Assembly (NCBI GenBank): GCA_016937135.1
Contig: JAFGWO010000101.1
Coordinates: 1 to 5,676 of the forward strand
From: Pseudomonadota bacterium
Lineage (GTDB): Bacteria; BMS3Abin14
Direction of reading: 5' to 3'
Length of the DNA: 5,676 bases
The notes below the pieces were generated by a model that worked only from the letters and a program-made list of their open reading frames with translations, was not told the DNA's origin and ran no database searches. The translations under genes were made by a program, and so were the position numbers. Of the stretch, positions 1-5,620 are shown one piece after another (the stretch's first letter is position 1; each line of letters begins with the position of its first letter).

Positions 1-41
1 AATAAAAATCCCGGCAATTAAAAAAAGATGAAAAGATCAGA

Positions 42-82
42 GGGGAACCGTCACGCTACCGCAGGGCGGTTTCCCCTTTTTT
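42..82. terminator. Probable bidirectional intrinsic terminator
   Basis: On the plus strand GGGGAACCG (42-50) can pair with CGGTTTCCCC (67-76) with one bulged base, and the stem is followed at once by six T (77-82), the classic Rho-independent layout. Read on the minus strand, the same stem is followed by a T-rich stretch (complement of the A-rich bases 19-38), so it could also end transcripts of the leftward hpt/transporter unit, whose last stop codon is at 136-138. Inside the stem, ACCGC-AGG-GCGGT (58-70) forms an alternative hairpin that competes for the right arm. The plus-strand reading would imply a convergent gene left of the window, which cannot be seen. Confidence 0.6.
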
Positions 83-116
83 CCAGGGAATATTCCGTTT
101 GCCGGGCAGGATCGAA

Positions 117-180
117 GCCCTTCCTTCTTCCTCCTTCATCCTTCCTTCTTCATCCTTCCTTCTGTTTTTCCTCCCCCCTT
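117..180. repeat. Polypyrimidine tract with 14-bp tandem duplication
   Basis: The plus strand is almost pure pyrimidine here. TTCATCCTTCCTTC occurs at 135-148 and again, exactly, at 149-162; the bases just before (118-134) look like a decayed relative. On the minus strand this purine-rich DNA encodes the last residues of the transporter, a Gly/Lys/Glu/Arg-rich tail, and the stop codon (136-138) lies in the first copy. Because 14 is not a multiple of three, gain or loss of a unit would change the frame and length of that tail. Confidence 0.75.
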
Positions 181-1038
181 CCCGAGCACGAGGTAATTCC
201 CCAGCAGGATGAGAAGGACCCCCGCCAGGGCCGGCAGGGTTGCCCGGTACCCTTCGTACTCCAGGGACAGAAAGAGCGCCACGAGGGGGTAAAGGAGGCT
301 GGAATAGGCGGCCCTGTCCGCCCCGATCCGGCCGATCAGGGTCAGATACATCCCAAAGGCGAAAACGGATCCGAAAAGAGCGAGATAAGAAAGAGAAAAG
401 AAGTAGGGGAATGTCCCCTCGAAGGTAAATTTCTTGCCCATGGCCAGGGCGGCGGCGACCATGAAAACCACCCCGTAGGTCATCCCCCAGGCGTTGGCCT
501 GCACGACGGGGATGCCGTCCCTCTGGTTGCGGGCGCTGGTGATGTTCCCGAGGGAAGAGGACGCGGTAGCCGTCAGGCTCAGGGCAAGGCCGGTCATCCC
601 CCGGTCGGAAAAGGAGAAAGAAACCAGTTCGGGCCGGAACAGGATCCCGATCCCCGCGAGGCCCATCACGGCCCCCCACAGCACCCTCGGCCTCACCGGC
701 GAACCTAGAAAAAGGGCGCCGAAAAGGATATTAAAAACCGCTATGGTGGAAAAGACAACGGCCACAAGGCCGCTGGCCAGATAGAGTTCGGACAGGTAGA
801 ACAGCCAGTAATTCAGGGAAAAGAGGAAAAAGCCCATGAGGGCCATGAAGAGATGGCTTTTCAGGGAGAACCGCATCCTCCTCCCGGTTGCCAGGCAGTA
901 GGCCATCAGGATAAGGGCGGCCAGGGAAAACCTGTAGATGATGGAAACGAGGGGATCGACTTCGCCGAGCTGAAACAGGATGGCGAACCAGGTGGTCCCC
1001 CAGATGAGGACGACCCCGATGTAAAAAAGCAGGTTCAA
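136..1038 (-). CDS. EamA/DMT-family membrane transporter
   Basis: Integral inner-membrane protein of 300 residues, the usual size for a ten-helix drug/metabolite transporter (EamA family). The substrate cannot be told; relatives export metabolites, amino acids or drugs. Hydrophobic segments fall near residues 2-22, 30-50, 61-81, 88-110, 117-135, 147-165, 180-200, 210-233, 242-260 and 266-286, forming two repeats (about 4-134 and 150-285). The first helix has the family-like IWGTTW (12-17). The end of helix 4 reads FLGSPVR where many relatives have FLGE, while the second repeat keeps acidic residues at SLEYE (258-262). The C-terminal tail is polar (GKGGGKTEGRMKKEG) and encoded by the purine-rich repeat. 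This frame starts at TTG (1036-1038) with no clear ribosome site. An ATG-ATG at 1063-1058 has GGGAG four bases upstream but is one base out of frame across a run of eight T (minus strand; complement of 1037-1044), so the true start or sequence is in question. It lies 97 nt after hpt on the same strand. Confidence 0.88.
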   Translation of the reverse strand: MNLLFYIGVVLIWGTTWFAILFQLGEVDPLVSIIYRFSLAALILMAYCLATGRRMRFSLKSHLFMALMGFFLFSLNYWLFYLSELYLASGLVAVVFSTIAVFNILFGALFLGSPVRPRVLWGAVMGLAGIGILFRPELVSFSFSDRGMTGLALSLTATASSSLGNITSARNQRDGIPVVQANAWGMTYGVVFMVAAALAMGKKFTFEGTFPYFFSLSYLALFGSVFAFGMYLTLIGRIGADRAAYSSLLYPLVALFLSLEYEGYRATLPALAGVLLILLGNYLVLGKGGGKTEGRMKKEG

Positions 1039-1057
1039 AAAAAACGTTCCGGGAATG

Positions 1058-1072
1058 CATCATCCCGCTCCC
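1058..1072 (-). promoter_or_regulatory. Candidate ribosome site and ATG-ATG upstream of transporter
   Basis: On the minus strand GGGAG (1072-1068) is followed by CGGG and then ATG ATG (1063-1058), a better initiation signal than anything before the TTG at 1038. Translation from here gives MMHSRNVFF and then enters a different frame from the transporter. A run of seven rather than eight T at 1044-1037 would join it in frame as MMHSRNVFLNLLFYIGV. So this is either the true start combined with a sequencing error or slippage, or a fortuitous site. Confidence 0.4.
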
Positions 1073-1135
1073 GGCTTCCCCGCGAGGAGGCATCATCCGG
1101 GAAGATTCCCCTTGCGGAAAACCCCCCGTTTTCTT

Positions 1136-1738
1136 TCACTCGTGACCCCTCGCCTTGGGGCTGTGGCCTTTCGGCTGTCCCTCGACCACCTCATAAACCC
1201 CCGGCAGGTCCCTCCACATCCCCGCAAAGTCCAGGCCGTACCCCACCAGGAAACCGCTGTCGATGGTGAAACCAAGGTAATCGATGGTAGGGGTATATTC
1301 CTGCCTCTCAGGCTTGTTGATGAGGGCCGCAAGGCGCAGGGAGGCGGGGTTTCTTAGCTGGAGCTCACTGAGATAGTAATGCAGGGTCCTCCCGGTGTCG
1401 ATGATGTCCTCGACCACCAGGACGTGTCGCCCGGCGATGGGGGTGGAGATGTCTTTTAACACCTTGATGCGTCCCGTGGATCGCGTCTCATCCCCGTAGC
1501 TGGAAATCTGGGCAAAATCGATCTCCACGGGGACCTCCATGGCCCGGACCAGATCCGCCAGGAAAATACAGGCCCCTTTGAGGACCCCGACCACGATGGG
1601 GGACTGACCCCGGAGATCCTCGCTGATTTTCACACCAAGTTCCCTGACCCGTGTCTGGATCCTGTCCGGGGGCAGCACTATTTTGTAGTTTTCCGGGATT
1701 TTTTTCACGTTTTGGTCATCTCCTCTGATAAAATGCAT
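1136..1738 (-). CDS. hpt: Hypoxanthine phosphoribosyltransferase
   Basis: Cytoplasmic purine-salvage enzyme that transfers ribose-5-phosphate from PRPP to hypoxanthine (and usually guanine), giving IMP or GMP. The type I phosphoribosyltransferase fold is clear. VGVLKGACIFLADLVRAM (50-67) is the first pyrophosphate-binding region. SSYGDETRSTGR (79-90) is the flexible catalytic loop. VVEDIIDTGRTL (108-119) is the PRPP-binding signature with the acidic pair and the phosphate loop. FLVGYGLDFAGMWRDLP (163-179) is the C-terminal purine-binding segment, with Phe163 in the base-stacking position. The last 18 residues are a polar tail beyond the usual end. The longest form, from ATG at 1738, has 200 residues but no ribosome site; a GTG at 1708-1706 gives 190 residues starting MKKIPENYKIVL, closer to the family's usual length, and follows AGAGGAG by 11 nt. 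I give the longest form but think the GTG start at least as likely. It is divergent from the kinase gene and probably co-transcribed with the transporter. Confidence 0.95.
   Translation of the reverse strand: MHFIRGDDQNVKKIPENYKIVLPPDRIQTRVRELGVKISEDLRGQSPIVVGVLKGACIFLADLVRAMEVPVEIDFAQISSYGDETRSTGRIKVLKDISTPIAGRHVLVVEDIIDTGRTLHYYLSELQLRNPASLRLAALINKPERQEYTPTIDYLGFTIDSGFLVGYGLDFAGMWRDLPGVYEVVEGQPKGHSPKARGHE
1706..1726 (-). promoter_or_regulatory. Ribosome binding site favouring GTG start of hpt
   Basis: On the minus strand AGAGGAG (1726-1720) lies 11 nt before GTG (1708-1706), which is in frame with hpt. The upstream ATG at 1738 has no purine-rich site at a suitable distance, and this AGGAG would then lie inside its coding region. 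An ATG directly abutting the AGAGGAG (1719) is in another frame, too close to be used, and meets a stop after four codons. Confidence 0.5.
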
Positions 1739-1821
1739 GCCTGATTTGGTATACAGCAGGCTCCTGTTTCAAATCTACCATGGTTTGGATTTTTTTTCCG
1801 TATCGAGGGAATATCAGGGAT

Positions 1822-1827
1822 AAGGGG
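1822..1827 (+). promoter_or_regulatory. Ribosome binding site of the histidine kinase
   Basis: AAGGGG sits 11 nt before the ATG at 1839, a moderate match at slightly long spacing. No better upstream start in the same frame is apparent, and the protein beginning at 1839 opens directly into the first helix of a GAF domain. Confidence 0.5.
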
Positions 1828-1838
1828 AATCCTTTTTT

Positions 1839-4040
1839 ATGACGCAAAGGATCACTGAAAACCTGTTTCTGGAGATCGGGGAGCTTCTCAATTCCAGCCT
1901 GGACAGGGTCACCATCCTCCGCTCCTTCTGCAACAGACTCCTCGCCCTTTACGATGCTGAACGGGTCTCCATCCTTTTCCTGGATGCGGCCGGCCAGAAC
2001 CTGATCCTCACGGCCTGGGCGGGACGGTATCCGGAGGATATGGATGAAATCCGGATACCTCTGGGTGAAGGGGTCGCAGGCTGGGTCGCGGCTACCGGCG
2101 ATGCCGTGCTGGTCACCGACGTGGATGAGGATATCCGTTTTTCCGTCCGGCCCGGCGACCGCTACCGGACCAAATCCTTTATAAGCGTCCCTTTAAAATC
2201 CCGCGGAAAACTTCTGGGAGTTCTGAACATTACAGATACGGCAATGAATAAAGGGTTCAACGAGGAAAACCTCGTCACCCTCAAAACCCTGGCCCTCCAG
2301 GCGGGAATGGGGATGGAAAACCTCTCCCTGATTGATGATCTGGAAGGAATATCCTTTTCCGGAACCTCCCTCACCCTGGCCCTCCAGGAAATCCAGGCAG
2401 GCTCAAGGGACATTGAAAGCGGCCTCATCCCCGCTGCCGTCCGAGGCGCCCGGGAAGTCCTGGGCCCGGCGTCCCACATGATCCTCGTCGGGGAGATGGG
2501 CGGCAACCGGGCCTGGGCGGGAGTCACCGGCACAGATACAGAGGTGAACCTTTCCGTCATGGATTTCGGTTCCGGTTATGCCATTTACCAGGAGATGGCA
2601 GCCCTCCCCCTCCACCCTCCCTTCCGGGAAAATCCACGACCGGTCGAGCTGGGCTTCTCGTGGAAACTGCTTCACGAAGGAGGGTTCAGGCTTCTCAGAA
2701 GCCTCCTTCCGCCGCGTGCCAGTCTTTTCGGGATCCTTCTCTCCATTATCCCGGAGTGTTCGGCCGCACTGGAAGAATCGAGGAAGGCTTCCCAAACCAT
2801 TCTCACCCGGTTTTCCGGGATGGTCCTTGAAGGGATCCTGGACCGGCAGATGATCCAGAAGCTCGATAATCTCAAAACCGAGCTCATCTCCACGGTCTCC
2901 CATGAGCTCAGGACACCCCTGACCTCCATTCAGGGATTTTCGGAATTCCTGATAAGGAGCAGGGATGTCCCCGGGCATCTGGAGCGATATCTTCACATCA
3001 TCAATAATGAAAGCCGACGGCTGGGAAGGCTTATCAACGATTTTCTTGACCTGGCCAGGTTTGAATCGGGTCAGCTGACCCTCACGAAGGAACCCTTTGA
3101 TCCGCTGGAGGTCGTGGAGAGCGCCGTCAGGCTTCTGAACCTCCAGGCGGAATCCATCAAGGCGACTGTCAGGATCCATGTTGACGGGGAGCTTTCCAAC
3201 CTCATCGCCGACCGCGACAGGGTTGAACAGGCCCTGGTCAACCTCATCGCCAATTCGATCCAGTATGGCGGACAAGGGGTTGAGATCGAAATAGGCCTTT
3301 ACCAGGACGAAGAGAGGACTATCTTCGAGATCAGCGACAATGGCCCCGGGATCCCGGAAGAGGAACTGCCCCTCATTTTCAACCGGTTCTTCAGGGGAAC
3401 CCCCGCAGGAGAGAATGAGGACCAGCAGACGGGCCCAAAGGGAACCGGCCTGGGACTGTCCCTGACAAAGGAGATCATTCAGCGGCACGGGGGGACGATT
3501 TCGGCCGCGAGCGTTCCCGGAAGGAAAACATTTTTTCAGTTTTCCCTCCCCACCCTTGGCCTGGTAAGCCCCCACCGGGGCATGGCCGCCTGGCACCCCG
3601 GGGACGAGGAATTCACCGCTGAACTGGCCAACCGCCTCGCCGAGGGGAAAACCGTCGGAATCCTGACGGTTCACGTCAACCCTTCCGGAGACTTTTCGGG
3701 CTTCGAGGACCCCTATTCGGTGGAAGCTCAAGGGGAAATGGAGGAGATCCTTCTCGGAGTCATCAACGACGGGGAGGTCAGGGACAACTACATCAAGGGC
3801 CAGCCGCGGGGCCAGTATGTCATCCTGACCTACGCATCCCTCGTGGACCGTTACGCCGACCATCTCATGAAAGGTTTTCAGGAAAAATTAGGCGCAAGGT
3901 ATCACCTCGCCATTGGGGCGGCTGCTTCGGCCCAGGGGGAAAAACCCCGCCCGGAAAAACTCATCGCCCTCTCCAGACAGGCCTGTATCCACGTGGAAAA
4001 AACCGGGAGATCCGGGTACCTGAAAAACAGGAGGATGTAA
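1839..4040 (+). CDS. Soluble GAF-domain sensor histidine kinase with degenerate GGDEF-like C-terminus
   Basis: Cytoplasmic hybrid-architecture sensor kinase of 733 residues with no signal peptide or membrane helix. Residues 5-165 are a GAF domain, including IPLGEGVAGWVAATG (73-87) and FISVPLKSRGKLLGVLNI (114-131). Residues 175-340 look like a second, strongly diverged GAF; LFGILLSI (296-303) resembles the usual late strand. The kinase core is canonical: HisKA with SHELRTPL (354-361) and the phospho-acceptor His355; N box around Asn468 and Asn472; DNGPGIP (500-506); IFNRFF (513-518); GTGLGLSL (535-542). An ATP-dependent autokinase is therefore expected to be active. The C-terminal 160 residues are not a receiver domain: strand KTVGILTVHV (604-613), helix, strand pair GQYVILTY (658-665), strand HLAIGAAA (689-696) and a final helix ending KTGRSGYL (721-728) follow the order of a GGDEF domain, but the GGDEF motif itself is absent (RGQYV instead). 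Hence no cyclase activity is expected. The ligand and cognate response regulator are unknown; none is encoded in the window. It is divergent from hpt and likely transcribed alone. Confidence 0.93.
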   Translation: MTQRITENLFLEIGELLNSSLDRVTILRSFCNRLLALYDAERVSILFLDAAGQNLILTAWAGRYPEDMDEIRIPLGEGVAGWVAATGDAVLVTDVDEDIRFSVRPGDRYRTKSFISVPLKSRGKLLGVLNITDTAMNKGFNEENLVTLKTLALQAGMGMENLSLIDDLEGISFSGTSLTLALQEIQAGSRDIESGLIPAAVRGAREVLGPASHMILVGEMGGNRAWAGVTGTDTEVNLSVMDFGSGYAIYQEMAALPLHPPFRENPRPVELGFSWKLLHEGGFRLLRSLLPPRASLFGILLSIIPECSAALEESRKASQTILTRFSGMVLEGILDRQMIQKLDNLKTELISTVSHELRTPLTSIQGFSEFLIRSRDVPGHLERYLHIINNESRRLGRLINDFLDLARFESGQLTLTKEPFDPLEVVESAVRLLNLQAESIKATVRIHVDGELSNLIADRDRVEQALVNLIANSIQYGGQGVEIEIGLYQDEERTIFEISDNGPGIPEEELPLIFNRFFRGTPAGENEDQQTGPKGTGLGLSLTKEIIQRHGGTISAASVPGRKTFFQFSLPTLGLVSPHRGMAAWHPGDEEFTAELANRLAEGKTVGILTVHVNPSGDFSGFEDPYSVEAQGEMEEILLGVINDGEVRDNYIKGQPRGQYVILTYASLVDRYADHLMKGFQEKLGARYHLAIGAAASAQGEKPRPEKLIALSRQACIHVEKTGRSGYLKNRRM

Positions 4041-4056
4041 GACCTCCGGAGGTCTT
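4039..4056 (+). terminator. 18-bp perfect palindrome at kinase stop, possible weak terminator
   Basis: AAGACCTCCGGAGGTCTT is a perfect inverted repeat (nine bases per arm) beginning inside the TAA stop (4038-4040). As RNA it would form a seven-pair stem with a CCGG loop. Only a short T stretch follows, so termination would be weak; the perfect dyad symmetry could equally be a protein-binding site lying about 40 bp upstream of the next gene's promoter. Both readings are inference. Confidence 0.4.
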
Positions 4057-4095
4057 TAACGATCGCGAAAAACAGACCGGCATGGGACTTTTTGT

Positions 4096-4124
4096 TTGAA
4101 CTGGCACCGCCTCCTTGTTATACT
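4096..4124 (+). promoter_or_regulatory. Sigma-70-type promoter for the rhodanese lipoprotein
   Basis: TTGAAC (4096-4101) and TATACT (4119-4124) are separated by exactly 17 bp, the optimum for the housekeeping sigma factor; the -35 matches the consensus at five of six bases and the -10 at five of six. It lies about 55 bp past the kinase stop and 206 bp before the lipoprotein start, and predicts transcription from about 4131 with a long leader. It is the best promoter I can find in the window. Confidence 0.65.
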
Positions 4125-4235
4125 TTACCGTAAATATTAGAATGTAACCGTTTCAAGTTCAAGGTTGGAAACCGGCAACAATCCTGATTTGAAAAGGGAT
4201 TTTCTTGTTCCCACCAAAGGCTCTCTCCCCTCGCC

Positions 4236-4334
4236 ATGACCATCAAGGCCGCGAAAGGAGGTGATCGGGAAGGGGGGCGGGATCATTCACTAAAAAAGGA
4301 GTTCTTCAACATTTTCAATGGAGGTAAGTCATGA
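4236..4334 (+). CDS. Possible 32-residue leader peptide overlapping the lipoprotein start
   Basis: The ORF runs from ATG at 4236 to TGA at 4332-4334, which overlaps the lipoprotein ATG (4331) in an ATGA arrangement typical of translational coupling. The product is a basic, Gly-rich peptide, MTIKAAKGGDREGG followed by RDHSLKKEFFNIFNGGKS, with no membrane segment, Cys pair or recognisable domain. Its own ribosome site is weak (AAAGG at 4216-4220, about 15 nt upstream), and the segment KGGD is encoded by the anti-16S-like sequence. It could be a real coupled leader peptide or a chance ORF; the exact stop/start overlap is the only positive argument. Confidence 0.25.
   Translation: MTIKAAKGGDREGGRDHSLKKEFFNIFNGGKS
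4253..4266 (+). promoter_or_regulatory. Extended Shine-Dalgarno-like sequence without a start codon
   Basis: GAAAGGAGGTGATC is an exact complement of the widely conserved bacterial 16S rRNA 3' end (GATCACCTCCTTTC), a 14-nt match far longer than a normal ribosome site. No ATG, GTG or TTG follows within 5-12 nt, and the lipoprotein ATG is 64 nt away with its own site. It may act as a ribosome standby site or be a remnant of a lost start. Confidence 0.45.
4320..4325 (+). promoter_or_regulatory. Strong ribosome binding site of the lipoprotein gene
   Basis: GGAGGT lies five nt before the ATG at 4331. It fixes the start that also gives a well-formed lipoprotein signal peptide. Confidence 0.8.
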
Positions 4335-5611
4335 TTCGAAACCGGCTAATTTTTGGCCTGGTGGTCATGATCGCCGTCGGTGCCCTTATGCTGGGAGGCT
4401 GCGGGGATGGTAACGGCGGTGATGACGGCGACCAGGCGGCAGGCGGGGGGGAAGTGACAGGGACAAGTACCACCCCGGGCGAGGACCTGACGGAAATTGC
4501 GGAGCGTGTGGATGCGGTACTCGAACTCGGCTACAACACCATTACCCCGGATACCGTCGCAAAGCGCCTTTTTAACGACAACCCGGACGACGATCCCTTC
4601 ATCGTCGACACCCGTGAGCCGGAGGATTACGCCGCGGGCCACATCCCCGGGGCCATCAATATCCCCCTCCAGGAGCTGCCGCAGGCCCTTCTCGACGGGA
4701 CCTCCGAAATCCCGGATGATCAGGAGGTCGTTGTGGCCTCCTACTGGGGCGACGATGGGGACTTGGGTATTCTCCTTATCAACATAGCGCGCATCGAGGA
4801 TCCGGCAGCCCAGCTCGCCACTCCGACATACCCCAAAGCATTCGCCCTGTTTCAGGGGATGACCTCATGGTCCTTCCGAAGAGATCTGGTCCCGGCCGGC
4901 ACCCGCTTTGATGACGCCCTCGCCGCCGGGGTGACCGTGGAAAAGGCCACCGTGCCTGGAGCCGTTCCCGGGATTTCCCAGGGCCTGTATCCGGACTTCG
5001 AGGCTTTCCCATCAGATGCGGACACCGTCATCGAAAAGATCCTCATCAGGGCGCACCTCTACCTGAACTCGGTCCCGGACCAGCGCGATCTCCATGTCTA
5101 TCCGACCGCCCTGGCGGAGAATCTGGAAGACGGCGATCCGACCAATGATCCCCAGATCCTCAGCGTTCGAGGCGGGGCGGCGGACGCCCTTGGAGTGATT
5201 CCGGGCGCCCTGGGAATCCCTTACAAGGACGTTGCAGTCCTGGCCAATTCCGGGATCATCGATCCTACACGCGACACCGTCGTCTACTGCTTCACGGGAC
5301 ACACCGGGGGCCTTGCCACCATGTCCCTGGGCATCCTCGGCTATCCCGTCAAGAACCTCCTCTACGGGATGAACGGGTGGAGCACCAATACCGCTATTTC
5401 CTCCGGTCAGCTCAAGAATTTTGACCTCCTGAGAGGCTGGGATTTCCCCATAAACGATGGCGGTGAGGACGATCTTACCAGCCTGGCGGACTATGTACCC
5501 CCCGCAGGCTGCGCACAGTGCCACACCAGCCTGACGGCCATCTTCTACGACCGCGAGGTGGCCGATCCGCCCCCTGCGGCTGCAGCACCTCCTTCCACAG
5601 GAGAAGGCTGA
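4331..5611 (+). CDS. Tandem rhodanese-domain lipoprotein with C-terminal CXXCH motif
   Basis: Exported lipoprotein of 426 residues. The N-terminus has Arg3 and Arg5, a hydrophobic core (7-21) and the lipobox LGGC with lipidated Cys24; Gly at +2 suggests the outer membrane if Gram-negative. A Gly/Asp-rich linker (25-50) follows. Two rhodanese domains then repeat the same pattern. Domain 1 (about 70-185) has DPFIVDTREPEDYAAGHIPG (88-107), but its active-site loop reads VVVASYWGDDGDLG (133-146) with no cysteine, so it cannot carry persulfide. Domain 2 (about 255-370) has DPQILSVR (273-280), VIPGALGIP (289-297) and an intact loop VVYCFTGHTGG (317-327) with catalytic Cys320, so it may move sulfane sulfur or reduce a chalcogen oxyanion. 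Near the C-terminus CAQCH (394-398) is a haem-c attachment motif, followed by a Pro/Ala-rich tail. Rhodanese-like lipoproteins occur in extracellular electron-transfer loci of Geobacter and have been linked there to selenite/tellurite reduction; extending that to this protein is inference. It has its own promoter and leader, and probably heads an operon running out of the window. Confidence 0.9.
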   Translation: MIRNRLIFGLVVMIAVGALMLGGCGDGNGGDDGDQAAGGGEVTGTSTTPGEDLTEIAERVDAVLELGYNTITPDTVAKRLFNDNPDDDPFIVDTREPEDYAAGHIPGAINIPLQELPQALLDGTSEIPDDQEVVVASYWGDDGDLGILLINIARIEDPAAQLATPTYPKAFALFQGMTSWSFRRDLVPAGTRFDDALAAGVTVEKATVPGAVPGISQGLYPDFEAFPSDADTVIEKILIRAHLYLNSVPDQRDLHVYPTALAENLEDGDPTNDPQILSVRGGAADALGVIPGALGIPYKDVAVLANSGIIDPTRDTVVYCFTGHTGGLATMSLGILGYPVKNLLYGMNGWSTNTAISSGQLKNFDLLRGWDFPINDGGEDDLTSLADYVPPAGCAQCHTSLTAIFYDREVADPPPAAAAPPSTGEG

Positions 5612-5620
5612 GGCGGAGCT

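Larger units (their letters stand above)
4131..4330 (+). other. Long 5' leader of the rhodanese lipoprotein gene
   Basis: This roughly 200-nt untranslated leader is predicted from the promoter at 4096-4124. Near its 5' end TTTC (4151-4154) can pair with GAAA (4168-4171), extended by CCG/CGG with a bulge; GGTT (4163-4166) can pair either with AACC at 4146-4149 or with AACC at 4170-4173, so two small hairpins compete. TTCAAG is tandemly repeated at 4152-4163. Further on are a long anti-16S match (4253-4266), a G-rich run (4267-4281) and a possible 32-codon ORF (4236-4334). I do not recognise a known riboswitch. Confidence 0.4.

Noticed and set aside
56..679. 207-codon minus-strand ORF overlapping the transporter
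   Set aside because: Arg/Gly/Pro-rich low-complexity product in an alternate frame of a clear membrane protein; a shadow frame.
28..708. 226-codon plus-strand ORF from the left edge
   Set aside because: Antisense to the transporter and running through the terminator and repeat tract; composition is typical of a shadow frame.
1739..1838. Promoters in the hpt/kinase divergent region
   Set aside because: GTATAC at about 1749-1754 could be part of a -10 box on either strand, but no convincing -35 partner at 16-18 bp was found on either side; I do not call a promoter.
2403..3863. 486-codon minus-strand ORF opposite the kinase gene
   Set aside because: It lies wholly antisense to a gene with intact kinase motifs, its product has no recognisable domain, and long antisense frames are common in GC-rich genes.
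4102..4119. Sigma-54-like element TGGCAC...TTGT
   Set aside because: The GG and TTG elements are two bases too far apart, and the GC of the -12 element is missing; the same bases are better explained as the spacer of a 17-bp-spaced sigma-70 promoter.
5012..5524. 170-codon minus-strand ORF opposite the rhodanese gene
   Set aside because: Antisense to conserved rhodanese motifs, with no domain of its own.
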